In this document: positions 26,836 to 40,500 of the stretch, piece after piece
Position numbering within the stretch: the stretch's first letter is position 1
How the letters are laid out: each line of letters begins with the position of its first letter
Assembly: GCA_947683425.1 (NCBI GenBank)
Contig: CANTUQ010000318.1
Span: 1 to 64,000 of the forward strand
Direction of reading: 5' to 3'
Length of the DNA stretch: 64,000 nt
Origin: Excoecaria cochinchinensis
Lineage: Eukaryota > Streptophyta > Magnoliopsida > Malpighiales > Euphorbiaceae
Made by a program: the position numbers and the translations under genes
The notes under the pieces: generated by a model
Database searches by the model: none
Told to the model about the DNA's origin: nothing
Seen by the model: only the letters and a program-made list of their open reading frames with translations

Positions 26836-27698
26836 AAATTTTGGATCCGAGTCGAATAATTCGGGAAAACTTGATCGGAATAGCTACTGGGAGCTTGCCG
26901 GTCACAACGCGTCGAGAATTGGTTTCGTCGGAATTTTTAAGGATTTTTCCTAGGGGTACCCCTAGGAAAAATCACCAGAATCGAAAAATCGTAATAAGTG
27001 GTGAAATTTTGGATCCGAGTCCAATAATTCGAGAAAACTTGATCGGAATAGCTACTGGGAGCTTGCTGGTCACAACGCGTCGAGAATTGACTTCGTCGGG
27101 ATCTGACCAATTTTTACGGATTTCCCTAGGGGCACCCCTAGGAAAAATCACCAGAATCGAAAAATCGTAAAAAGTGATGAAATTTTTGATCCGAGTCCAA
27201 TAATTCGGGAAAACTTGATCGGAATAGCTACTGGGAGCTTGCCGGTCACAACGCGTCGAGAATTGGCTTCGTCGGGATCTGACGAATTTTTACGGATTTC
27301 CCTAGGGGTACCCCTAGGGAAAATCACCAGAATCGAAAAATCGTAAAAAGTGGTGAAATTTATGATCCGAGTCCAATAATTCGGGAAAACTTGATCGGAA
27401 TAGCTACTGGGAGCTTGCCGGTCACAACGCGTCGAGAATTGGCTTCGTCGGTGTTTTTATGGATTTCCCTAGGGGTACCACTAGGAAAAATCACCAGAAT
27501 CGAAAAATCGTAAAAAGTGGTGAAATTTTGGATCCGAGTCCAATAATTCGGGAAAACTTGATCGGAATTGCTACTGGGAGCTTGCCGGTCACAACGCGTC
27601 AAGAATTGGCTTCGTCGGGATCTGACGAATTTTTACGGATTTCCCTAGGGGTACCCCTAGGGAAAATCACCAGAATCGAAAAATCGTAAAAAGTGGTG
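26836..27698 (+). repeat. 863-bp tandem duplication (5-mer), copy 1
   Basis: This five-monomer unit (three long and two short, plus the extra T in AAGGATTTTTCC) is followed immediately by a second copy. The match runs from 26,836 to 27,716 against 27,699 to 28,579. I see only one difference inside it, so the duplication is very recent. Confidence 0.9.
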
Positions 27699-28579
27699 AA
27701 ATTTTGGATCCGAGTCGAATAATTCGGGAAAACTTGATCGGAATAGCTACTGGGAGCTTGCCGGTCACAACGCGTCGAGAATTGGTTTCGTCGGAATTTT
27801 TAAGGATTTTTCCTAGGGGTACCCCTAGGAAAAATCACCAGAATCGAAAAATCGTAATAAGTGGTGAAATTTTGGATCCGAGTCCAATAATTCGAGAAAA
27901 CTTGATCGGAATAGCTACTGGGAGCTTGCTGGTCACAACGCGTCGAGAATTGACTTCGTCGGGATCTGACCAATTTTTACGGATTTCCCTAGGGGCACCC
28001 CTAGGAAAAATCACCAGAATCGAAAAATCGTAAAAAGTGATGAAATTTTTGATCCGAGTCCAATAATTCGGGAAAACTTGATCGGAATAGCTACTGGGAG
28101 CTTGCCGGTCACAACGCGTCGAGAATTGGCTTCGTCGGGATCTGACGAATTTTTACGGATTTCCCTAGGGGTACCCCTAGGGAAAATCACCAGAATCGAA
28201 AAATCGTAAAAAGTGGTGAAATTTATGATCCGAGTCCAATAATTCGGGAAAACTTGATCGGAATAGCTACTGGGAGCTTGCCGGTCACAACGCGTCGAGA
28301 ATTGGCTTCGTCGGTGTTTTTATGGATTTCCCTAGGGGTACCACTAGGAAAAATCACCAGAATCGAAAAATCGTAAAAAGTGGTGAAATTTTGGATCCGA
28401 GTCCAATAATTCGGGAAAACTTGATCGGAATTGCTACTGGGAGCTTGCCGGTCACAACGCGTCAAGAATTGGCTTCGTCGGGATCTGACGAATTTTTACG
28501 GATTTCCCTAGGGGTACCCCTAGGGAAAATCACCAGAATCGAAAAATTGTAAAAAGTGGTGAAATTTTGGATCCGAGTC
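27699..28579 (+). repeat. 863-bp tandem duplication (5-mer), copy 2
   Basis: This is the direct partner of the unit at 26,836. The one internal difference seen is T for C at about 28,548 (GAAAAATTG). The match stops where GAGTCG (27,717) meets GAGTCC (28,580). Confidence 0.9.
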
Positions 28580-30130
28580 CAATAATTCGGGAAAACTTGA
28601 TCGGAATAGCTACTGGGAGCTTGCCGGTCACAACACGTCGAGAATTGGTTTCGTCAGAATTTTTACGGATTTCCCTAGGGGTACCCCTAGGGAAAAACAC
28701 CAGAATCGAAAAATCGTAAAAAGTGGTGAAATTTTGGATCCGAGTCCAATAATTCGGGAAAACTTGATCGGAATAGCTACTGGGAGCTTGCCGGTCACAA
28801 CGTGTCGAGAATTGGCTTCGTCGGAATTTTTACGGATGTCCCTAGGGGTACCCCTAGGGAAAATCACTAGTATTGAAAAATCGTAAAAAGTGGTGAAATT
28901 TTGGATCCGAGTCCAATAATTCGAGAAAACTTGATCAGAATAGCTACTGGGAGCTTGCCGGTCACAACACGTCAAGAATTGGCTTCGTCGGGATCTGACG
29001 AATTTTTACGGATTTCCCTAGGGGTACCCTTAGGGAAAATCACCAGAATCGAAAAATCGTAAAAAGTGGTGAAATTTTGGATCCGAGTCCAATAATTTGG
29101 GAAAACTTGATCGGAATAGCTACTGATAGCTTGCCGGTTACAACGCGTCGAGAATTGGCTTCGTCGGGATCTGACGAATTTTTACGGATTTTCCTAGGGG
29201 TACCCCTAGGGAAAATCACCAGAATCGAAAAATCGTAAAAAGTGGTGAAATTTTGGATCCGAGTCCAATAATTCGGGAAAACTTGATCAGAATAGCTACT
29301 GGGAGCTTGCCGGTCACAACGCGTCGAGAATTGGCTTCGTCGGGATCTGACGAATTTTTACGGATTTCCCTAGGGGTACCCTTAGGGAAAATCACCAGAA
29401 TCGAAAAATCGTAAAAAGTGGTGAAATTTTGGATCCGAGTCCAATAATTTGGGAAAACTTGATCGGAATAGCTACTGATAGCTTGCCGGTTACAACGCGT
29501 CGAGAATTGGCTTCGTCGGGATCTGACGAATTTTTACGGATTTTCCTAGGGGTACCCCTAGGGAAAATCACCAGAATCAAAAAATCGTAAAAAGTGGTGA
29601 AATTTTTGATCCGAGTCCAATAATTCGGGAAAACTTGATCGGAATAGCTATTGAGACCTTGCCGGTCACAACGCGTCGAGAATTGGCTTCGTCGGGATCT
29701 GACGAATTTTTACGGATTTTCCTAGGGGTACCCCTAGAGAAAATCACAAGAATCGAAAAATCGTAAAAAGTGGTGAAATTTTTGATCCGAGTCCAATAAT
29801 TCGGGAAAACTTGATCGGAATAGCTACTGGGAGCTTGCTGGTCACAACGCGTCGAGAATTGGCTTCGTCGGGATCTGATGAATTTTTACGGATTTCCCTA
29901 GGGTTACCCCTAGGGAAAATAACCAGAATTGAAAAATCGTAAAAAGTGGTGAAATTTTGGATCCGAGTCCAATAATTCGGGAAAACTTGATCAGAATAGC
30001 TACTGGGAGCTTGCCGGTCACAACGCGTCGAGAATTGGCTTCGTCGGGATCTGACGAATTTTTACGGATTTTCCTAGGGGTACCCCTAGGGAAAATCACC
30101 AGAATCAAAAAATCGTAAAAAGTGGTGAAA
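28555..30130 (+). repeat. 2,798-bp offset block, copy 1
   Basis: About 1.58 kb here recurs 2,798 bp downstream (14 long and 2 short monomers exactly). Markers include CACAACACGTCGAG with TCGTCAGAATTTTT, GGATGTCCCTAGGGG with ACTAGTATTG, CTACTGATAGCTTGCCGGTTAC, and the CTATTGAGACC monomer. Inside and just after it, 3-mer (528 bp) and 7-mer (1,232 bp) offsets link the same monomers again. Confidence 0.85.
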
Positions 30131-31350
30131 TTTTTGATCCGAGTCCAATAATTCGGGAAAACTTGATCGGAATAGATATTGAGACCTTGCCGGTCACAAC
30201 GCGTCGAGAATTGGCTTCGTCGGGATCTGACGAATTTTTACGGATTTTCCTAGGGGTACCCCTAGAGAAAATCACAAGAATCGAAAAATCGTAAAAAGTG
30301 GTGAAATTTTTGATCCGAGTCCAATAATTCGGGAAAACTTGATCGGAATAGCTACTGGGAGCTTGCTGGTCACAACGCGTCGAGAATTGGCTTCGTCGGG
30401 ATCTGATGAATTTTTACGGATTTCCCTAGGGTTACCCCTAGGGAAAATAACCAGAATTGAAAAATCGTAAAAAGTGGTGAAATTTTGGATCCGAGTCCAA
30501 TAATTCGGGAAAACTTGATCAGAATAGCTACTGGGAGCTTGCCGGTCACAACGCGTCGAGAATTGGCTTCGTCGGGATCTGACGAATTTTTACGGATTTC
30601 CCTAGGGGTACCCTTAGGGAAAATCACCAGAATCGAAAAATCGTAAAAAGTGGTGAAATTTTGGATCCGAGTCCAATAATTTGGGAAAACTTGATCGGAA
30701 TAGCTACTGATAGCTTGCCGGTTACAACGCGTCGAGAATTGGCTTCGTCGGGATCTGACGAATTTTTACGGATTTTCCTAGGTGTACCCCTAGGGAAAAT
30801 CACCAGAATCAAAAAATCGTAAAAAGTGGTGAAATTTTTGATCCGAGTCCAATAATTCGGGAAAACTTGATCGGAATAGCTATTGAGACCTTGCCGGTCA
30901 CAACGCGTCGAGAATTGGCTTCGTCGGGATCTGACGAATTTTTACGGATTTTCCTAGGGGTACCCCTAGAGAAAATCACAAGAATCGAAAAATCGTAAAA
31001 AGTGGTGAAATTTTTGATCCGAGTCCAATAATTCGGGAAAACTTGATCGGAATAGCTACTGGGAGCTTGCTGGTCACAACGCGTCGAGAATTGGCTTCGT
31101 CGGGATCTGATGAATTTTTACGGATTTCCCTAGGGTTACCCCTAGGGAAAATAACCAGAATTGAAAAATCGTAAAAAGTGGTGAAATTTTGGATCCGAGT
31201 CCAATAATTCGGGAAAACTTGATCAGAATAGCTACTGGGAGCTTGCCGGTCACAACGCGTCGAGAATTGGCTTCATCGGGATCTGACGAATTTTTACGGA
31301 TTTTCCTAGGGGTACCCCTAGAGAAAATCACAAGAATCGAAAAATCGTAA
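29390..31350 (+). repeat. Nested 3-mer (528 bp) and 7-mer (1,232 bp) duplications
   Basis: The rare monomer with TATTGAGACCTTGCCGG occurs at about 29,650, 30,178 and 30,882. The steps are 528 bp (3 x 176) and 704 bp (4 x 176), giving 1,232 bp (7 x 176) from first to third. The partner monomers GAGAAAATCACAAG, GGAGCTTGCTGG and CTAGGGTTACCCC with AAATAACCAGAATTG recur at the same offsets. All monomers are the long form, so lengths are exact multiples of 176. Confidence 0.85.
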
Positions 31351-31352
31351 AA

Positions 31353-32928
31353 AGTGGTGAAATTTTGGATCCGAGTCCAATAATTAGGGAAAACTTGATC
31401 GGAATAGCTACTGGGAGCTTGCCGGTCACAACACGTCGAGAATTGGCTTCGTCAGAATTTTTACGGATTTCCCTAGGGGTACCCCTAGGGAAAAACACCA
31501 GAATCGAAAAATCGTAAAAAGTGGTGAAATTTTGGATCCGAGTCCAATAATTCGGGAAAACTTGATCGGAATAGCTACTGGGAGCTTGCCGGTCACAACG
31601 TGTCGAGAATTGGCTTCGTCGGAATTTTTACGGATGTCCCTAGGGGTACCCCTAGGGAAAATCACCAGTATTGAAAAATCGTAAAAAGTGGTGAAATTTT
31701 GGATCCGAGTCCAATAATTCGGGAAAACTTGATCAGAATAGCTACTGGGAGCTTGCCGGTCACAACGCGTCAAGAATTGGCTTCGTCGGGATCTGACGAA
31801 TTTTTACGGATTTCCCTAGGGGTACCCTTAGGGAAAATCACCAGAATCGAAAAATCGTAAAAAGTGGTGAAATTTTGGATCCGAGTCCAATAATTTGGGA
31901 AAACTTGATCGGAATAGCTACTGATAGCTTGCCGGTTACAACGCGTCGAGAATTGGCTTCGTCGGGATCTGACGAATTTTTACGGATTTTCCTAGGGGTA
32001 CCCCTAGGGAAAATCACCAGAATCGAAAAATCGTAAAAAGTGGTGAAATTTTGGATCCGAGTCCAATAATTCGGGAAAACTTTATCAGAATAGCTACTGG
32101 GAGCTTGCTGGTCACAACGCGTCGAGAATTGGCTTCGTCGGGATCTGACGAATTTTTACGGATTTCCCTAGGGGTACCCTTAGGGAAAATCACCAGAATC
32201 GAAAAATCGTAAAAAGTGGTGAAATTTTGGATCCGAGTCCAATAATTTGGGAAAACTTGATCGGAATAGCTACTGATAGCTTGCCGGTTACAACGCGTCG
32301 AGAATTGGCTTCGTCGGGATCTGACGAATTTTTACGGATTTTCCTAGGGGTACCCCTAGGGAAAATCACCAGAATCAAAAAATCGTAAAAAGTGGTGAAA
32401 TTTTTGATCCGAGTCCAATAATTCGGGAAAACTTGATCGGAATAGCTATTGAGACCTTGCCGGTCACAACGCGTCGAGAATTGGCTTCGTCGGGATCTGA
32501 CGAATTTTTACAGATTTTCCTAGGGGTACCCCTAGAGAAAATCACAAGAATCGAAAAATCGTAAAAGGTGGTGAAATTTTTGATCCGAGTCCAATAATTC
32601 GGGAAAACTTGATCGGAATAGCTACTGGGAGCTTGCTGGTCACAACGCGTCGAGAATTGGCTTCGTCGGGATCTGATGAATTTTTACGGATTTCCCTAGG
32701 GTTACCCCTAGGGAAAATAACCAGAATTGAAAAATCGTAAAAAGTGGTGAAATTTTGGATCCGAGTCCAATAATTCGGGAAAACTTGATCAGAATAGCTA
32801 CTGGGAGCTTGCCGGTCACAACGCGTCGAGAATTGGCTTCGTCGGGATCTGACCAATTTTTACGGATTTTCCTAGGGGTACCCCTAGGGAAAATCACCAG
32901 AATCAAAAAATCGTAAAAAGTGGTGAAA
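31353..32928 (+). repeat. 2,798-bp offset block, copy 2
   Basis: This is the partner of 28,555-30,130 in the same order of marker monomers, including the CTATTGAGACC monomer at about 32,448. It has small differences such as TAATTAGGGAAAAC near 31,382 and ACCAGTATTG where copy 1 has ACTAGTATTG. Confidence 0.85.
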
Positions 32929-32929
32929 T

Positions 32930-34038
32930 TTTGGATCCGAATCCAATAATTTGGAAAAACTTAATCGGAATAGCTACTGATAGCTTGCCGGTCACAACAC
33001 GTCGAGAATTGGCTTCGTCGGGATCTGACAAATTTTTACGGATTTTCCTAGGGGTACCCCTAAGGAAAATCACCAGAATCGAAAAATCGTAAAAAGTGGT
33101 GAAATTTTAGATCCGAGTCTAATAATTCGGGAAAACTTGATCGGAATAGCTACTGGGAGCTTGCCGGTCACAACGCGTCGAGAATTGGCTTCGTCGGAAT
33201 TTTTACGGATTTCCCTAGGGGTACCCCTAGGGAAAATCACCAGAATCGAAAAATCATAAAAAGTGGTTAAATTTTGGATCCGAGTCCAATAATTCGGGAA
33301 AACTTGATCGGAATAGCTACTGGGAGCTTGCCGGTCACAACACGTCGAGAATTGGCTTCGTCGGGATCTGACGAATGTTTACGGATTTCCCTAGGGGTAC
33401 CCCTAGGGAAAATCACCAGAATCGAAAAATCGTAAAAAGAGGTGAAATTTTGGATGCGAGTCCAATAATTCGGGAAAACTTGATCGGAATAGCTACTGAG
33501 AGCTTTCCGGTCACAACGCGTCGAGAATTGGCTTCGTCGGAATTTTTACGGATTTCCCTAGGGGTACCCCTAGGGAAAATCACCAGAATCGAAAAATCGT
33601 AAAAAGTGGTGAAATTTTGGATTAGAGTCCAATAATTCAGGAAAACTTGATCGGAATAGCTACTGGGAGCTTGCCGGTCACAACGCGTCGAGAATTGGTT
33701 TCGTCGGAATTTTTACGGATGTCCCTAGGGAAAATCACCAGAATCGAAAAATCGTAAAAAGTGGTGAAATTTTGGATCCGAGTCCAATAATTCGGGAAAA
33801 CTTGATCGGAATAGCTACTGGGAGCTTGCCGATCACAACGCGTCGAGAATTGGCTTCGTCGGGATCTGACAAATTTTTACGGATTTCCCTAGGGGTACCC
33901 CTAGGGAAAATCACCAGAATCGAAAAATCGTAAAAAGTGGCAAAATTTTGGATCCGCGTCTAATAATTCGGGAAAACTTGATCGGAATAGCTACTGGGAG
34001 CTAGCCGGTCACAACGCGTCGAGAATTGGCTTCGTCGG
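32930..34038 (+). repeat. 1.1-kb block, copy 1 (offset 1,712 bp)
   Basis: The block starts with GAATCCAATAATTTGG and includes CTACTGATAGCTTGCC, CCCCTAAGGAAAATC, GAATGTTTACGG, AAAAAGAGGTG, GGATGCGAGTCC, GGATTAGAGTCC and a collapsed palindrome at 33,723. It is repeated 1,712 bp downstream. Its first part is also related to 13,005-13,800 and the matching part of the 6,060-bp duplicate, where the palindrome is still intact. Confidence 0.85.
33723..33730 (+). other. Collapsed palindrome (12-bp deletion between half-repeats)
   Basis: GGATGTCCCTAGGG is followed directly by AAAATCACC, so a single CCCTAGGG remains in place of the 20-bp palindrome. The loss is 12 bp, as expected for a deletion between the two CCCTAGGG half-repeats. 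The identical event at 35,435-35,442 shows that it happened before the 1,712-bp duplication. Confidence 0.9.
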
Positions 34039-34641
34039 AATTTTTACGGATTTTCCTAGGGGTACCCCTAGGAAAAATCACCAGAATCGAAAAATCGTAA
34101 TAAGTGGTGAAATTTTGGATCCGAGTCCAATAATTCGAGAAAACTTGATCGGAATAGCTACTGGAAGTTTGCCGGTCAAAACGCGTCGAGAATTGGCTTC
34201 GTCGGGATCTGACGAATTTTTACGGATTTCCCTAAGGGTACCCCTAGGGAAAATCACCAGAATCGAAAAATCGTAAAAAGTGGTGAAATTTTAGATCCGA
34301 GTCCAATAATTCGGGAAAACTTGATCGGAATAGCTACTGGGAGCTTGCCGGTCACAACGCGTCGAGAATTGGCTTCGTCGGGATCTGACGAATTTTTACG
34401 GATTTCCCTAGGGGTACCCCTAGGGAAAATCACCAGAATCGAAAAATCGTAAAAAGTGGTGAAATTTATGATCCGAGTCCAATAATTCGGGAAAACTTGA
34501 TCGGAATAGCTACTGGGAGCTTGCCGGTCACAACGCGTCGAGAATTGGCTTCGTCGGGATCTGACGAATTTTTACGGATTTTCCTAGGGGTACCCCTAGG
34601 GAAAATCACCAGAATCGAAAAATCGTAAAAAGTGGTGAAAT

Positions 34642-35750
34642 TTTGGATCCGAATCCAATAATTTGGGAAAAATTAATCGGAATAGCTACTGATAGCTTGC
34701 CGGTCACAACACGTCGAGAATTGGCTTCGTCGGGATCTGACAAATTTTTACGGATTTTCCTAGGGGTACCCCTAAGGAAAATCACCAGAATCGAAAAATC
34801 GTAAAAAGTGGTGAAATTTTGGATCCGAGTCTAATAATTCGGGAAAACTTGATCGGAATAGCTACTGGGAGCTTGCCGGTCACAACGCGTCGAGAATTGG
34901 CTTCGTCGGAATTTTTACGGATTTCCCTAGGGGTACCCCAAGGGAAAATCACCAGAATCGAAAAATCATAAAAAGTGGTTAAATTTTGGATCCGAGTCCA
35001 ATAATTCGGGAAAACTTGATCGGAATAGCTACTGGGAGCTTGCCGGTCACAACACGTCGAGAATTGGCTTCGTCGGGATCTGACGAATGTTTACGGATTT
35101 CCCTAGGGGTACCCCTAGGGAAAATCACCAGAATCGAAAAATCGTAAAAAGAGGTGAAATTTTGGATGCGAGTCCAATAATTCGGGAAAACTTGATCGGA
35201 ATAGCTACTGAGAGCTTTCCGGTCACAACGCGTCGAGAATTGGCTTCGTCGGAATTTTTACGGATTTCCCTAGGGGTACCCCTAGGGAAAATCACCAGAA
35301 TCGAAAAATCGTAAAAAGTGGTGAAATTTTGGATTAGAGTCCAATAATTCAGGAAAACTTGATCGGAATAGCTACTGGGAGCTTGCCGGTCACAACGCGT
35401 CGAGAATTGGTTTCGTCGGAATTTTTACGGATGTCCCTAGGGAAAATCACCAGAATCGAAAAATCGTAAAAAGTGGTGAAATTTTGGATCCGAGTCCAAT
35501 AATTCGGGAAAACTTGATCGGAATAGCTACTGGGAGCTTGCCGATCACAACGCGTCGAGAATTGGCTTCGTCGGGATCTGACAAATTTTTACGGATTTCC
35601 CTAGGGGTACCCCTAGGGAAAATCACCAGAATCGAAAAATCGTAAAAAGTGGCAAAATTTTGGATCCGAGTCTAATAATTCGGGAAAACTTGATCGGAAT
35701 AGCTACTGGGAGCTTGCCGGTCACAACGCGTCGAGAATTGGCTTCGTCGG
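34642..35750 (+). repeat. 1.1-kb block, copy 2 (offset 1,712 bp)
   Basis: This is the downstream partner of 32,930-34,038, including the same collapsed palindrome at 35,435-35,442. Differences include TACCCCAAGGG near 34,936, where copy 1 has TACCCCTAGGG. The 600 bp between the copies resembles monomers found at 13.9-14.5 kb. Confidence 0.85.
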
Positions 35751-37509
35751 GATCTGACGAATTTTTACGGATTTCCCTAGGGGTACCGTTAGGGAAAATC
35801 ACCAGAATCGAAAAATCATAAAAAGTGGTGAAATTTACGATCCGAGTCCAATAATTCGGGAAAACTTGATCGGAATAGCTACTGGGAGCTTGCCGGTCAC
35901 AACGTGTCGAGAATTGGCTTCGTCGGAATTTTTACGGATTTCCCTAGGGGTACCCCTAGGGAAAATCACCAGAATCAAAAAATCGTAAAAAGTGGTGAAA
36001 TTTTGGATCCGTGTCCAATAATTCGGGAAAACTTGATCGGAATAGCTACTGGGAGCTTGCCGGTCACAATGCGTCGAGAATTGGCTTCGTCGGGATCTGA
36101 CGAATTTTTACTCATTTCCCTAGGGGTACCCCTAGGGAAAATCACCAGAATCGAAAAATCGTAAAAAGTGGTGAAATTTTTGATCCGAGTCCAATAATTC
36201 GGAAAAACTTGATCGGAATAGCTACTGGGAGCTTGCCGGTCACAACGCGTCGAGAATTGGCTTTGTCCGGATCTGACGAATTTTTACGGATTTCCCTAGG
36301 GGTACCCCTAGGGAAAATCACCATAATCGAAAAATCGTAAAAAGTGGTGAAATTTTGGATCCGAGTCCAATAATTCGGGAAAACTTGATCGGAATAGCTA
36401 CTGGGAGCTTGCCGGTCACAACGCGTCGAGAATTGGTTTCGTCGGAATTTTTACGGATGTCCCTAGGGGTACCCCTAGGGAAAATCACCAGAATCGAAAA
36501 ATCGTAAAAAGTGGTGAAATTTTGGACCCGAGTCCAATAATTCGGGAAAACTTGATCGGAATAGCTACTGGGAGCTTGCCGGTCACAACGCGTCGAGAAT
36601 TGGCTTCGTCGGCATCTGACGAATTTTTACTGATTTCCCTAGGGGTACCCCTAGGGAAAATCACCAGAATCGAAAAATCGTAAAAAGTGGTGAAATTTTG
36701 GATCCGAGTCCAATAATTCGGGAAAACTTGATCGGAATAGCTACTGGGAGCTTGCCGGTCACAACGCGTCGAGAATTGGCTTCGTCGGAATTTTTACGGA
36801 TTTCCCTAGAGGTACCCCTAGGGAAAATCACCAGAATTGAAAAATCATAAAAAGTGGTTAAATTTTGGATCCGAGTCCAATAATTCGGGAAAACTTGATC
36901 GGAATAGCTACTGGGAGCTTGCCGGTCACAACGCGTCGAGAATTGGCTTCGTCGGGATCTGACGAATTTTTACGGATTTCCCTAGGGGTACCCCTAGGGA
37001 AAATCACCAGAATCAAAAAATCGTAAAAAGTGGTGAAATTTATGATCCGAGTCCAATAATTTGGGGAAACTTTATCGGAATAGCTACTGGGAGCTTGCCG
37101 GTCACAACGCGTCGAGAATTTGCTTCGTCGGAATTTTTACGGATTTTCCTAGGGGTACCCCTAGGGAAAATCACCAGAATCGAAAAATCGTAAAAAGTAG
37201 TGAAATTTTGGATCCGAGTCCAATAATTCTGGAAAACTTGATCGGAATTGCTACTGGGAGCTTGCCGGTCACAATGCGTCGAGAATTGGCTTCGTCGGCA
37301 TCTGACGAATTTTTACGCATTTCCCTAGGGGTACCCCTAGGAAAAATCACCAGAATCGAAAAATCGTAAAAAGTGGTGAAATTTTGGATCCGAGTCCAAT
37401 AATTCGGGAAAACTTGATCGGAATAGCTACTGGGAGCTTGCCGGTCACAACGCGTCGAGAATTGGCTTTGTCGGGATCTGACGAATTTTTACGGATTTCA
37501 TTAGGGGTA

Positions 37510-40500
37510 CCCCTAGGGAAAATCACCAGAATCGAAAAATCGTAAAAAGTGGTGAAATTTTGGATCCGAGTCCAATAATTCGGGAAAACATAATCGAAAT
37601 AGCTACTGGGAGCTTGCCGGTCACAACGCGTCGAGAATTGGTTTCGTCGGAATTTTTACGGATGTCCCTAGGGGTACCCCTAGGGAAAATCACCAGAATC
37701 GAAAAATCGTAAAAAGTGGTGAAATTTTGGACCCGAGTCCAATAATTCGGGAAAACTTGATCGGAATAGCTACTGGGAGCTTGCCGGTCACAACGCGTCG
37801 AGAATTGGTTTCGTCGGCATCTGACGAATTTTTACTGATTTCCCTAGGGGTACCCCTAGGGAAAATCACCAGAATCGAAAAATCGTAAAAAGTGGTGAAA
37901 TTTTGTATCCGAGTCCAATAATTCTGGAAAACTTGATCGGAATAGCTACTGGGAGCTTGCCGGTCACAACGCGTTAAGAATTAGTTTCGTCGGGATCTGA
38001 CGAATTTTTACGGATTTTCCTAGGGGTACCCCTAGGGAAAATCACCAGAATCGAAAAATCGTAAAAAATGTTGAAATTTTGGATCCGAGTACAATAATTC
38101 AGGAAAACTTGATCGGAAAAGCTACTGGGAGCTTGCCGGTCACAACGCGTCAAGAATTGGCTTCGTCGGGATCTGACGAATTTTTACGGATTTCCCTAGG
38201 GGTACCCCTAGGGAAAATCACCAGAATCGAAAAATCGTAAAAAGTGGTGAAATTTTGGATCCGAGTCCAATAATTCGGGAAAACTTGATCGGAATAGCTA
38301 CTGGGAGCTAGCCGGTCACAACGCGTCGAGAATTGGTTTCGTCGGTGTTTTTTACGGATTTCCCTAGGAGTACCCTAGGAAAAATCACCAGAATCGAAAA
38401 ATCGTAAAAAGTGGCGAAATTTTTGATCCGAGTCCAATAATTCGGGAAAACTTGATCGGAATAGCTACTGGGAGCTTGCCGGTCACAACGCGTCGAGAAT
38501 TGGCTTCGTCGGGATCTGATGAATTTTTACGGATTTTCCTAGGGGCACCCATAGGGAAAATCACCAGAATCGAAAAATCGTAAAAAGTGGTGAAATTTTT
38601 GATCCGAGTCCAACAATTCGGGAAAAATTGATCGGAAAAGCTACTGAGAGCTTGCCGGTCACAACGCGTCGAGAATTGGCTTCGTCGGGATCTGACGAAT
38701 TTTTACGGATTTCCCTAGGGGTACCCCTAGGGAAAATCACCAGAATCGAAAAATCGTAAAAAGTGGTGAAATTTTGGATCCGAGTACAATAATTCGGGAA
38801 AACTTGATCGGAAAAGCTACTGGGAGCTTGCCGGTCACAACGCGTCGAGAATTGGCTTCGTCGGGATCTGACGAATTTTTACGGATTTCCCTAGGGGTAC
38901 CCCTAGGGAAAATCACCAGAATCGAAAAATCGTAAAAAGTGGTGAAATTTTGGATCCGAGTCCAATAATTCGGGAAAACTTAATCGAAATAGCTACTGGG
39001 AGCTTGCCGGTCACAACGCGTCGAGAATTGGTTTCGTCGGAATTTTTACGGATGTCCCTAGGGGTACCCCTAGGGAAAATCACCAGAATCGAAAAATCGT
39101 AAAAAGTGGTGAAATTTTGGACCCGAGTCCAATAATTCGGGAAAACTTGATCGGAATAGCTACTGGGAGCTTGCCGGTCACAACGCGTCGAGAATTGGTT
39201 TCGTCGGCATCTGACGAATTTTTACTGATTTCCCTAGGGGTACCCCTAGGGAAAATCACCAGAATCGAAAAATCGTAAAAAGTGGTGAAATTTTGTATCC
39301 GAGTCCAATAATTCTGGAAAACTTGATCGGAATAGCTACTGGGAGCTTGCCGGTCACAACGCGTTAAGAATTAGTTTCGTCGGGATCTGACGAATTTTTA
39401 CGGATTTTCCTAGGGGTACCCCTAGGGAAAATCACCAGAATCGAAAAATCGTAAAAAGTGGTGAAATTTTGGATCCGAGTACAATAATTCGGGAAAACTT
39501 GATCGGAAAAGCTACTGGGAGCTTGCCGGTCACAACGCGTCGAGAATTGGCTTCGTCGGGATCTGACGAATTTTTACGGATTTCCCTAGGGGTACCCCTA
39601 GGGAAAATCACCAGAATCAAAAAATCGTAAAAAGTGGTGAAATTTTGGATCCGAGTCCAATAATTCGGAAAAACTTGATCGGAATAGCTACTGGGAGCTA
39701 GCCGGTCACAACGCGTCGAGAATTGGTTTCGTCGGTGTTTTTTACGGATTTCCCTAGGAGTACACTAGGAAAAATCACCAGAATCGAAAAATCGTAAAAA
39801 GTGGCGAAATTTTTGATCCGAGTCCAATAATTCGGGAAAACTTGATCGGAATAGCTACTGGGAGCTTGCCGGTCACAACGCGTCGAGAATTGGCTTCGTC
39901 GGGATCTGACGAATTTTTACGGATTTTCCTAGGGGCACCCATAGGGAAAATCACCAGAATCGAAAAATCGTAAAAAGTGGCGAAATTTTTGATCCGAGTC
40001 CAACAATTCGGGAAAAATTGATCGGAAAAGCTACTGGGAGCTTGCCGGTCACAACGCGTCGAGAATTGGCTTCGTCGGGATCTGACGAATTTTTACGGAT
40101 TTCCCTAGGGGTACCCCTAGGGAAAATCACCAGAATCAAAAAATCGTAAAAAGTGGTGAAATTTTGGATCCGAGTACAATTATTCGGGAAAACTTGATCG
40201 GAAAAGCTACTGGGAGCTTGCCGGTCACAACGCGTCGAGAATTGGCTTCGTCGGGATCTGACGAATTTTTACGGATTTCCCTAGGGGTACCCCTAGGGAA
40301 AATCACCAGAATCGAAAAATCGTAAAAAGTGGTGAAATTTTGGATCCGAGTCCAATAATTCGGGAAAACTTGATCGGAATAGCTACTGGGAGCTAGCCGG
40401 TCACAACGCGTCGAGAATTGGTTTCGTCGGTGTTTTTTACGGATTTCCCTAGGAGTACCCTAGGAAAAATCACCAGAATCGAAAAATCGTAAAAAGTGGC

